The notes under the pieces: generated by a model
Told to the model about the DNA's origin: nothing
Seen by the model: only the letters and a program-made list of their open reading frames with translations
Databases searched by the model: none
Shown: one piece after another, positions 1 to 7,747 of the stretch
How positions within the stretch are numbered: the first letter of the stretch is position 1
Layout of the letters: each line of letters starts with the position of its first letter
Origin: Isohypsibius dastychi
Lineage: Eukaryota; Tardigrada; Eutardigrada; Parachela; Isohypsibiidae
Reading direction: 5' to 3'
Assembly (NCBI GenBank): GCA_034696485.1
Contig: JAQIWT010001097.1
Coordinates: 1 to 12,544 of the forward strand
Length of the DNA stretch: 12,544 bases
Program-made: the position numbers and the translations under genes

Positions 1-1824
1 CTGCAACAAGTCCTTCAAGCATAGTGTGTGTCTGGTCACTCTGGTGGACCAGGCAAAAAGTTTTCGAACACGTTTTCCTTGCCGACTGGCCTAGATATTG
101 AATGACTAGATTCAAGATTCCAGTGCTATCTGCCAGATTAGCAGCACTAAGGTTGGATGAGCAACTGCTCGTCAGCTCTCGAAGATGCTATTGCTTGTAA
201 ACCAATCTTTCCTGTATGGAATAGCAAAGTTTAAACAAGAATTATCGAACCACCGTATTTAGGAAAATTTCATTATGATGCATCTTTTTTTCAGAAATAA
301 TTGCATGAATTTAACTTCAGAAGCCCTGGTGGGAGGTGCAGATTTTCTGATAAGAAAGTCTATGAAAAATCTTCGACACATTACCAATTATATTTAAACT
401 GTAAATTTGAATTAATCCAGGGCGAATGGACTACCGATTTCCAGGTTAGCAGGGGGTGGGGGAGGGGATTTGTCACTATTTCAGAATTCCATCGGGTAGA
501 ATCTCTTATTTTTTAGGAAACCACTACAGCGAGCAGTCCAGTTACGCTATAGCCTACCCTATATTCATAATTCGATTAGGCATCACACTCTGACGGAAAC
601 CACCAGGCCAACCCTTTCTGCAAAAAGTTGCCAGCTGGCACCTGGGTGACCTTTTAGAATCAATGTAGACTTCCAATTCATGACTCGTCACTTGAATTCA
701 AGGATCGGATATCTTTGCGTACTTTCTGAAATGACCAGCCCTGATTCTGGTTGATCGAACTTCGTCATGATTGTGATGACAATCTGGTGCTGATCCCCTT
801 TTGAGTACACAGCAAATTTCGATATGTTTAGAAAATGTCATCTCTGAGCAAATTCGACCAGTGTTGATATAAAGCGCTTAATAAAATCGTGAAAAACACA
901 CCAATAAAGATGTTTAAAAAACAGGATTATCCATGGTATTTTCAGCAAAGAGGGTTGTCTCGATAATTTCCAATAATAAGTGTCGGCAACAGGGTTTCTA
1001 GGATTCGATACAGTGGCACCCAATTTTTTGAGCCCGATCGTTTGACATGTAGCTACTGAATAATTGTTCCGAACATTTCGGAAATCGTTAAACTTAGAGT
1101 CAAAATCATTAAACTGATTTTCACCCAGGAACTTTAATGGTGCTCAAACAAAAAAATACGTAGAAGATTTTTAATACCGTGGGAGTCGGTTACATAACGT
1201 GGTACAGAACTAATGATTGTACGGGAGTTTTTGGGATTCTTGGGTGCTGCTGGACGCATCATTTAAATTTCGTCAACTTCTCGCGTGAAAAAACCTCCTT
1301 TTGATGGAACCATTACGAGATGGAATCGTCAAGCCGTTGATTTCAAAGAAATCAAAGCACAAATTATTTTGATCTGTCTGCAGTTCGACTGTCAGGCAGC
1401 TTTCCTTGCTCGCCTTGCACTTGGGACGAACTGGCTGTTTACGTGGCATTGTGGGATTGCGTAAACGGACGCAACGGTGGGGGAAAGATTCATGAAGATA
1501 GGGCACACGCGCAAACAATACTGGGCACGATATACCTAACAGCGGAGTATACCGTAGCGGGAATTAAGGCGTCAGTGCGAGTTGAATGTGTGGGAATTCT
1601 GGCTTACTGGAATTAAGAGTTCGTGGTGTTGACATTTTGGTGAAAATCGTAATTCTGAGCTTGTGAGCCCTACCTACGTTGCTATGATGATTCTGAGCAT
1701 CTGATTGCACGGTTTTGTTAGCACGATCGAGAGCTTGCGTAGCGGGATTATTTCAATCATGATTGCCTGGTTTAAATGTTCGATCGAGTGCATGAGTAGG
1801 GGAGGGGGGTTCTTCCATTGATCT
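1..1824. other. Region with no supported gene
   Basis: I find no convincing gene in this 1.8 kb. Open frames are short (under about 82 codons), have no recognisable motif and mostly start at non-ATG codons. Acceptor-like sites occur on the plus strand (TTTTTTTCAG ending at 294; ATTTTTTAG ending near 514), but the frames behind them close quickly. A G-rich run lies at 452-468 on the plus strand and a second at about 1798-1810. The 3' LTR of the minus-strand retroelement would be expected here, but with no 5' LTR in the window to compare I cannot place it. A short hydrophobic frame at 1490-1603 (minus) is treated under findings. Confidence 0.6.
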
Positions 1825-3213
1825 TCATGAGTTCGAGAACTGCAATTCTGATAGAACGAGACGAGAATTCGTTCTGTTTTCGTTGTCGCTTGCGAAAAGA
1901 TGTCTGAAGGTGACATTTGGACTTAACATTTTTAGATTTCTCGGTGTCCACTCCTTTACCTTTACCGAGAAAAGGCATGAATTATTGGCCCATGGTCGTA
2001 AAGTTTTCCCATCTGAATTGACCGTATAATTCCGACCATTAAAAACCGTTATTGGCTGAAACCCGCACCGTTTAAATTCTGCCGAAAAATTTAGCTGTAC
2101 ACGGGCACAGGTGCTGAGTAAGCCGATTGTGCCAAAGCTTTGTAAATAATAGCAGCCTAAATAATTAGCTGCTTCTGCTGCTAATACAGGGCTGAACGCG
2201 GACAGTAACTGAATTTTTTCCCTTCTCGCATTTTCTGCCATGCAGTCCAGAGCGCTTACCGCATTAGCCAAACGGTTCAAATTAAGCGTCCATTTATCTG
2301 ACATGAATTGCAAATGCGAAGCAATATAAGTTGACATGGCATTGTCAATTCTGGCTAAACCACCTCGATAGTCCCTGACCTGCCTGTTGATTGGGACTAC
2401 CTTGTAATTAATGAACATTTCGGGCTCACCCAACACTTGATACGAAACGTGACTCTTCCCACAGATTCTGCTTGCATTTCCCAGTATGAAATCAACCTGA
2501 TTTGAGGCATCACTGATACGTTTTGCAAAGGTCAGAGTTGGCCCATCAACCGTCTCATTGAGCAAATGTCCTTCACCACTAACTATTTTGAAGAACCGAC
2601 ATTCAGTTTTGGCAGTTTGATCTTTTGAAGACCATACAAAGGTCATTGTGTGCTTGATACTATAACCCAAATCGCGATTGTCTGCAATAAAACCAGTTGG
2701 GCCAAACACCTTGTCGCTATCTGGCATTATCTCCAGTGTTATTTCTTCAAACAGACAGTTTCGTATTTCTTCTGTAATGATGGACCAATAAGATGATGTC
2801 CCTCGCGGCTTACTCTCAAACCTCCAAACACTACCGTCTTTGGTCATTCTCTCCGGCCCACACAGGCCGCTGCGAATCATTACCCAACACTCTCCCTCAC
2901 TCAGATGGACGACGTTACTGTAATAAACCGTATCAGTTGCTCCAGGCCAAAATGGTGTGACCCTTGCCCCTTCAGTCCGAACTCGACAGGCATAGCCTTT
3001 GAACGCTTTTCGAACTGGCTTTGTGGAGTAAACAGTGTAATTCACCAATCGTAAATCACCCACTGGTGCGTCTAACCCACATGAACTGAATCGACCCAGG
3101 TCAACTGCTCCTTTTACGTTAGGCTGGGAGCAGTCACACACCGTAATATTCACTGCACTATTCAACGTGATCATTGAGAGAAGACACAACGTGATCAAAG
3201 CAATATTGTACAT
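1825..3213 (-). CDS. Envelope-like glycoprotein, mononegavirus/chuvirus type, C-terminally incomplete
   Basis: The frame has 462 codons when started at the ATG at 3211-3213. I chose this start because it begins with a typical signal peptide (about residues 1-20, MYNIALITL then a Leu/Ile/Met-rich core, cleavage likely after NSA). In-frame ATG 3271-3273 lies upstream but would bury the signal. The ectodomain has 14 cysteines (26, 28, 45, 76, 109, 118, 153, 205, 251, 324, 354, 369, 383, 413) and about nine N-glycosylation sequons. The Cys spacing and the block Leu-rich helix, SP-x-L-A, G-C, T-C, F-x-x-C-G, N-G, W-x-N-N-S-C (about 308-413) resemble chuvirus-like glycoproteins captured by animal retroelements. 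This is family-level pattern recognition, not an alignment. No transmembrane segment follows, and the frame ends in polar sequence. A class III fusion protein is expected by family. The lost anchor suggests a broken or spliced 3' end. Confidence 0.6.
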   Translation of the reverse strand: MYNIALITLCLLSMITLNSAVNITVCDCSQPNVKGAVDLGRFSSCGLDAPVGDLRLVNYTVYSTKPVRKAFKGYACRVRTEGARVTPFWPGATDTVYYSNVVHLSEGECWVMIRSGLCGPERMTKDGSVWRFESKPRGTSSYWSIITEEIRNCLFEEITLEIMPDSDKVFGPTGFIADNRDLGYSIKHTMTFVWSSKDQTAKTECRFFKIVSGEGHLLNETVDGPTLTFAKRISDASNQVDFILGNASRICGKSHVSYQVLGEPEMFINYKVVPINRQVRDYRGGLARIDNAMSTYIASHLQFMSDKWTLNLNRLANAVSALDCMAENARREKIQLLSAFSPVLAAEAANYLGCYYLQSFGTIGLLSTCARVQLNFSAEFKRCGFQPITVFNGRNYTVNSDGKTLRPWANNSCLFSVKVKEWTPRNLKMLSPNVTFRHLFASDNENRTNSRLVLSELQFSNS

Positions 3214-3306
3214 CGAGTGAAGCCGAGTACCACTCCCCCCTTGGTAATTAGTTGCTTTATTGCGGAATATCATTCCGTTATGCCACTCAGCACCTTGACC
3301 TTTCAA

Positions 3307-3867
3307 CTATTCAGTAACAGGGTAACTAGCATCAAGCTTCAAAAAATAATCGCAGTGTGGGCACAAAGGCTCATTGTTCTTAAACCCGTTTGCACAAAAC
3401 TGGTGATAGTAATGACCCTGTTGGCAAACGTTCCAATTAATCTGTCGAAATTCGGAGGGAAATGTCCCGCAGGTGCAGCGTCCTCGACGTTTAGTCATAA
3501 AATAGTGCTGAATACACAGCTTTCCTTTCTCAAGACCGTTAGTATTGCTACAGTCATTATTCCAAGTTTGATTAGCTCTTTCAATAATCGCACCACAAGA
3601 TCGTTGATCAACGGCTGGTTCACCACAGTGAGGACAATTTTTCGCACAACTGCCATGATATTTGTGACCTTTTCGACACGTCAAAAATTCATTCCCGTTG
3701 GTCTTGGGGTTATAAAAGATGTTACAAACACAAACGAGATGCAGATAGAGAGCAGTAATATGACGTCGACAAAACCCTTCTTCTTCCCCTGACTGACCCA
3801 TCTTGGCCTTAACAACCTGCACTCGATGGCCGCATGGACCATCCCCTTCATTTGAAACACAATCCAT
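3307..3867 (-). CDS. Accessory protein with duplicated RING-like zinc-binding module
   Basis: This frame has 186 codons, starts at ATG 3865-3867 and is preceded directly by an in-frame TAG. I do not recognise the family, but the ligand pattern is striking. Module 1 has C3, C12, C33, H36, C46, C48, C64, H68, H71, C74, C78, C81. Module 2 has C91, C106, C118, H121, C131, C133, C148, H152, H155, C158, C169, C172. Both share C-x2-H, nine residues, C-x-C, 14-15 residues, C-x3-H-x2-H-x2-C, then C-x2-C (GHKYH and GHYYH; CPHC in both). That is 12 candidate ligands per module, enough for three zinc ions, with the second half RING-like. No signal peptide or membrane span is seen. It lies between integrase and the envelope-like gene, in the same frame as the latter and separated by TAG 3307-3309. 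Ubiquitin ligase or nucleic-acid binding would be guesses. Zinc binding itself is well supported. Confidence 0.7.
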   Translation of the reverse strand: MDCVSNEGDGPCGHRVQVVKAKMGQSGEEEGFCRRHITALYLHLVCVCNIFYNPKTNGNEFLTCRKGHKYHGSCAKNCPHCGEPAVDQRSCGAIIERANQTWNNDCSNTNGLEKGKLCIQHYFMTKRRGRCTCGTFPSEFRQINWNVCQQGHYYHQFCANGFKNNEPLCPHCDYFLKLDASYPVTE

Positions 3868-3870
3868 CTA

Positions 3871-4082
3871 GTCAATGGTGTGTTCCTCAAAACCCCCGCC
3901 GTCAACGGAAAAGCCGACTCAATTGTACCGCAAGCACATTTAAACTGATTTTGAAAGTCACCTTTTGCTGGCCCAGGTGGTTCAGTTACCAAACATGTCA
4001 TTTTCGGCTCACCCATTCCGATTACACCCGTTGGTTCGATGACCATGGCTTCCTCCTCATTGGTGGCGGAGCGTTCTGCCAT
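3871..4082 (-). CDS. Short acidic ORF upstream of the RING-like gene, probable N-terminal part in another frame
   Basis: The frame opens at ATG 4080-4082 and reads acidic, Pro/Gly-rich sequence (MAERSATNEEEAM at the start), then reaches C-A-C-G-T-x-x-S-x-F at about residues 50-59. That motif matches the module-2 start C-T-C-G-T-x-x-S-x-F (residues 131-140) of the downstream RING-like protein, so this is likely the damaged or separately translated N-terminal part of the same gene. The frame continues open to 3681, overlapping the RING-like frame, but that part is a shadow with a chance hydrophobic stretch. A frame change near the T-run around 3917-3920 plus the TAG at 3868-3870 would separate the two pieces. 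The ORF starts 40 nt after the integrase stop and 33 nt after a 3' splice-site-like sequence. Confidence 0.4.
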
Positions 4083-4114
4083 TTCACTCAGTAGTGGTCA
4101 CTTTCTGACTTTGA

Positions 4115-4123
4115 CCTGCAAAT
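4115..4123 (-). promoter_or_regulatory. Candidate 3' splice site upstream of accessory/env genes
   Basis: The minus strand reads ATTTGCAG then GTCAAAG, with AG at 4117-4116 and a putative exon start at 4115. It overlaps the integrase stop codon (4123-4125) and precedes the ATG at 4082. Retroelement envelope genes are commonly expressed from a spliced subgenomic mRNA, so the placement is sensible. The upstream pyrimidine tract is weak and no donor can be named because the 5' leader is missing. Confidence 0.35.
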
Positions 4124-5526
4124 CAAGATGCAATTAAAAATTCAGGTTTCCGGCATATTCGCCTTGGCCGATTTCCTAACATCGGCGAAGCATCCACCTG
4201 TTCAATCTCGACTTGGGTTGGTTTTTCCGTCGTCATTGCATCGAATAAACTAGGCTCAAAGTGTAGTTCATTTTCCAGGGGCAACCTGTTCATGACTTGC
4301 TCGCAATGTTTTTCACTATTTAGTAACGTAACCTGAGCGTTTCTTTCCTCTGAGATCAGATCTTCTGTTGCTCTTTCATTAAACTTTTTCAATTGTTCCA
4401 CGTGAACTATGTAAGGTTTACGCTTGCCATTCAAGGGAACTACACTGTAGTTAACATTACCAGTTCTTTTTAGTACTTTGAGTGGCCCATTCCACGGATA
4501 CAACAACTTTGTTGTTAGACCTTCTTCGCCCGTTGGCGTTTTTTGTAGCTGTAGCACCAAGTCACCCACATCAAATTCTACAAACGTTCTATTCTCATTG
4601 AAACGATGTGCTGTTGTATCATGCAGTTTATTCACCCTCTCGGTTGCAATAGTTCTACTGATTTTTAACCATTCGTGCACTTGAGCCACGTACTCATCAG
4701 CGTCGGTTAATTCGGTAAAACCATCAAATCCAAATGCATGATCGTACGGTTGCAACGGCTGCCGCCCATACACTAATTCAAACGGGGTGTACCCCGTAGT
4801 TTCATTAATTGCCGTATTCATCGCCCAAATATTATATGGCAAAATTAAATCCCAATCTTTATGATTATCCGACACATAATGACACATCATATTTGCCAAA
4901 GTAGGAAAAGATCTCCCCGCTTGACCATCCGCCTGTGCGTGGTAGGCCGTCGTTCTTAAATGCTTGATTCCGAAAAACCTAATCATATGTTGAAACATTT
5001 TTCCCGTAAAGTGCGTACCAAGGTCAGTAAAAACTTCTTCAATATTGCCGTGCACAACAAGAATATTTTCGACCAAGAAATGTGCGGCTACTAACGCGGT
5101 TGCAGCGGTTACTGCTTTTGCGATAACAAACTTAGTCATCGGACATTTAGCTAGCAAAATATATTTATTTCTTCTTCCCGTTGTTCGAAATGGACCACAA
5201 AAATCCATGTGAATTCGGATAAACGGACCTTTTACATTTAACGGTTGTAAATACCCACCGGGTTTTCGTTGAGTGACGTTACGATGTTGGCACTGTTCAC
5301 ATGAACTTACATATTTCACAACTTGCTCTAAAGCTCCCGGAAAATAGTATTTCTCCCGAATTCTGGCGTACGTACGAGCAATGCCCAAATGGCCAGAAAT
5401 AATTGAATCACGTGCCTCTTTAAGCAATTCAAACTGTTTAGATTTTGGTACTACAAGCAAAAAGTGCAAAACATCATTTCTGTAGCTTTTTCGGTACAAC
5501 ACTCCTTGTTTAAGGACGTAAAATAA
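4123..5526 (-). pseudogene. Integrase (Ty3/Gypsy type), catalytically disabled
   Basis: Integrase inserts the retroelement cDNA into host DNA. Numbering here starts at a GTG codon (5500-5502), used only as a ruler. The frame itself is open to 5556, and recognisable integrase sequence (F-Y-V-L-K-Q-G-V-L-Y-R-K) begins just before it. The N-terminal zinc finger is R31, H38, C68, C71; the first ligand should be His and is Arg (CGT, one transition from CAT). The core has D100 (HMDFCGPF) and D160 (VFTDLGTHF). After exactly 35 residues comes G196 (GQAGRSF), where the family has the catalytic Glu (GGG, one transition from GAG). The D,D-35-E triad is therefore incomplete and the protein should be inactive. 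The C-terminal region (about 300-390: GDLVLQLQ, PWNGPLKVL) looks like the SH3-like/GPY-type tail. The frame is offset from RT/RNase H, so it is also uncoupled from pol. Confidence 0.9.
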
Positions 5527-7027
5527 AGACTTTGACTTTGACTTTGACTTCGGTCGTCAGTGCCTGGATTAAAGGTTTACAGAATGCATCCAGAGATTGT
5601 TCACCACGCATTTCGCCGGCTGCGATAAAAAATATCGGTATCCCAGTTGGTACAACATCGTTGACATCGGTAACTTCTGCTATGTTGCGTGATAGAGCGT
5701 CCGCTGAGACGTTCTCGCGCCCTGGACGATAAATCACTTCAAAGTTGAAAATGCTTAACCTCACAATCCATCTTGATAGTTGCGCTCCAGGATTTTTTGT
5801 TCTGAGTAGAGGTGCAATAGCAGAATGATCGGTCACTACCGTAAACGCTCGGTTGCTCGACACGTAATAAGAAAACTTCTCAACTCCAAAAACTACTCCC
5901 AAGAGTTCTAAGTTTGTTATCCCGTAATTACGTTCAGCCTTTTTTAAAGTTCGGCTTGCATAGGCCACAGTTCGCTCTTCTTTGCTTTCAGTTTTCTGGA
6001 TGAGTACCGCCCCTAATCCCTCAATGCTACTATCGGTATGGATCTCAACGTGCAAGGCAGGGTCAAAATGATTCAGGATAAGAGTAGTTATAGGCCGGCG
6101 CTTCAATTCAAAAAATGCATGGTCATGTTTGTCATTCCAGATAAACGGGGCGTTGTTTTTCAACAATGACAGTAGTGGGTCGGCTACCCGCGAATAGTTT
6201 TCGATAAATCTACGATAGTAGCTGGTCATTCCCAAAAATGAGCGTAATTTCTTAGGGTTTTCAGGTTGAGGCATATTTTGTATAGCCCTGACCTTCTCTT
6301 TGTTCGGTCCAATACCGGCTCCACTTAGTTCGTGACCAACGAAGACGACAGTCTCAGCACCGAACGTGCATTTACTTGGCTTGACCTTAAGTCCAGCTGC
6401 GCCTATTCTTCCGAATACTTGATCCAAATGATCCAAATGTGATTCAAAATCTTTTGAATGGACGGTAAAGTCGTCGATATACGGCAGCACAAACTTCATC
6501 TTAATGTCTGTGAACAATTGGTCTACCAACCGGCTGAAGAATCCAGGGCCTGGACAGATGCCGAACGGCATTCTGTTGAATTGATAAATACACCCAGGGG
6601 ACCCTGGCACCATAAACGCCGTTTTATGCCGATCGGCTTCTTCTATCTCCAAATTCCAGTATCCCCAAAAGAGATCGAGGATCGTAAAAATGTGACTGCT
6701 GTTCACCGAGTCTAGCATTAGCTGCATGTTCCCAATTGGATATAAATCCTTTGTAGTCACCCGATTCAGGTCTCGGTAGTCAATGGCTATTCTGGTCGAC
6801 CCGTCTTTCTTGTCGCAAGCAACTATATTCACTGCCCAGTCTGTCTGATAGCAGGGCGAAATAACGCCCATGGCTAACATTTCTTGCACTTGGCGGGTAA
6901 TCTCGTCAATTTGGCTATACCGAAAACGTCGCATTTGCTGTTTTATGGGTCTATTATCTCCTGTGTCTATCCTGATTTTGCCAAGCGTGCACTTACCCAA
7001 CTTGTCTTCTCCACATGAGAAACAATT
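5510..7027 (-). pseudogene. Reverse transcriptase and RNase H of pol
   Basis: This stretch copies element RNA into DNA and degrades the template. The frame runs directly on from protease but is cut off by TAA 7028-7030, and no ATG sits at the start (the open frame's conventional start at 7000 is TTG). Numbered from 7000: the conserved entry is at about 11-25 (IDTGDNRPIK, then RRF). RT motifs are D109 (TILDL), MPFG at 144-147 and YIDD at 174-177, so the three catalytic Asp are present. CPGPGFF at 149-155 replaces the usual Asn-Ala-Pro-x-x-Phe-like segment and Trp112 precedes GYW, which suggests drift. The Ty3-type connection GMTSYYRRFI (257-266) leads to RNase H with D323, E365, D391 and D434 (SADALSR), all four acidic residues present. 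The frame ends soon after a run of Val-Lys repeats encoded by a microsatellite, before integrase. Confidence 0.92.
5528..5550 (+). repeat. GACTTT hexanucleotide microsatellite at the RNase H-integrase junction
   Basis: The plus strand has GACTTT three times plus GACTT, 23 nt in all. On the coding (minus) strand it reads as alternating Val-Lys in the RT frame and Ser-Lys in the integrase frame. The pol reading frame changes by one base across this short region. Hexamer slippage alone would not shift the frame, so at least one further single-base change lies in or near it. Confidence 0.9.
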
Positions 7028-7747
7028 TTAATGTTTACGCAGAACGGCAATTAAACGCGCTTTCTGATCTGGACACAGCTGTGAACCAAGGTTCATATTG
7101 TCAAACATTTTCTCATCAAAATTCTCGATGGGCCATAAATTACTCTGCCTCTTTGTTGTTGGAAACCACATTTCTTCCATTTCTTCTTTCTCTTCACTAT
7201 TTTCTTCAGGACAATTTCTGAAAATTACATCCCTCTCTCTGGGTTGATCACTTTCGATAATGGTCACTGGCATCTCAATTGCTGGGAGCGGTTTGATTAA
7301 TAACAGCGGCACCGTGTTTATTATACCTGAGGAATTCACATTACTGAGCGTGTAATCTCGAAAATTTAACATCAGCGGTGCACCTTTCAAAAAATCTAAC
7401 CCCAACAAAATATCATAATCAAAATTCGGAATGATTCCGCAGAGTCCTCTTGCTCTGTATCCCACAATTTTAATCTCAACACTACTCGCAAATGGTATCC
7501 GAAACGTACTACCTGTGACCAATGTAACCAACGGGCCCGTCCATCTCACAGGGTTAAGCTTATTATCTCTCCCAAACTTTTCACTCATTAAACAAATCCC
7601 CGATCCTGTGTCCAAAATAACTCGGGTTCTCCCTTTATTAACCCCCACATAACATGAACACGCGCCACAAACAGAACTTTCAAAAATAGGCCGCATAACC
7701 GCTCCCGAACAATTTGCCTTCAAAACTTGTTCGGACTCTAGTTTTCC
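7028..7747 (-). pseudogene. Aspartic protease of the retroelement (pro)
   Basis: Retroviral-type aspartic protease cleaves Gag and Pol. The active-site motif is ILDTGSG, with codons near 7601-7612 (residues 52-55 if counted from the GTG at 7763-7765), and the family's second hydrophobic-Gly motif appears as DILLGLDFL about 65 residues later. The frame is open from 7882 down, but there is no ATG near its start. The most sensible entry is -1 frameshifting from gag at GGAAAAC (7747-7741), just before the gag-frame TAG. At the other end protease and RT share one frame and are separated only by TAA 7028-7030 (His-stop-Asn). The C-terminal part is acidic (Glu-rich). The catalytic residues are intact, but this copy cannot make RT without reading through the stop. 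Confidence 0.85.
7705..7747 (-). promoter_or_regulatory. Candidate -1 programmed ribosomal frameshift signal at gag/pro
   Basis: In the gag frame the minus strand reads TCG GAA AAC TAG. The heptamer GGAAAAC (7747-7741) ends one base before the gag-frame stop (7740-7738). A shift of -1 gives GGA AAA CTA and enters the protease frame. Six nucleotides downstream a perfect 8-bp stem forms: CCGAACAA (7734-7727) with TTGTTCGG (7712-7705), closing a 14-nt loop. A slippery heptamer with A-site AAC, a 5-8 nt spacer and a stem is the standard layout. The heptamer is not the ideal X-XXY-YYZ, because GAA to GGA needs a G:U pair at the middle position, so efficiency is uncertain. Confidence 0.65.

Noticed and set aside
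2-94. Possible C2H2 zinc-finger remnant at the window edge (plus-strand frame starting CNKSFKHS)
   Set aside because: Only half a finger is present, the downstream His residues are missing and the frame stops at 92-94. It is too little to support at a truncated edge.
452-468. G-quadruplex in GGGGGTGGGGGAGGGG
   Set aside because: Only three G runs are present; a stable four-tract structure is not clearly possible and there is no functional context.
301-516. 71-codon plus-strand open frame
   Set aside because: It starts at TTG and has no domain. It lies behind an acceptor-like site, but all frames there close or lack protein character.
992-1022. tRNA-like GGATTCGATAC followed by TGGCACCCA, reminiscent of a B box or a retroelement primer-binding site
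   Set aside because: No matching A box or cloverleaf was found, it is on the opposite strand to the retroelement, and no LTR end lies beside it.
1273-1518. 81-codon minus-strand open frame containing MPRKQPVRP
   Set aside because: The start resembles a histone tail by eye only (Pro/Arg/Lys); the rest has no histone fold or other motif.
3681-3870. C-terminal part of the 4082 frame with a hydrophobic stretch (VILLLSICISF)
   Set aside because: It overlaps the RING-like frame, whose ligand spacing is clearly the selected signal; the hydrophobic run is a shadow of it.
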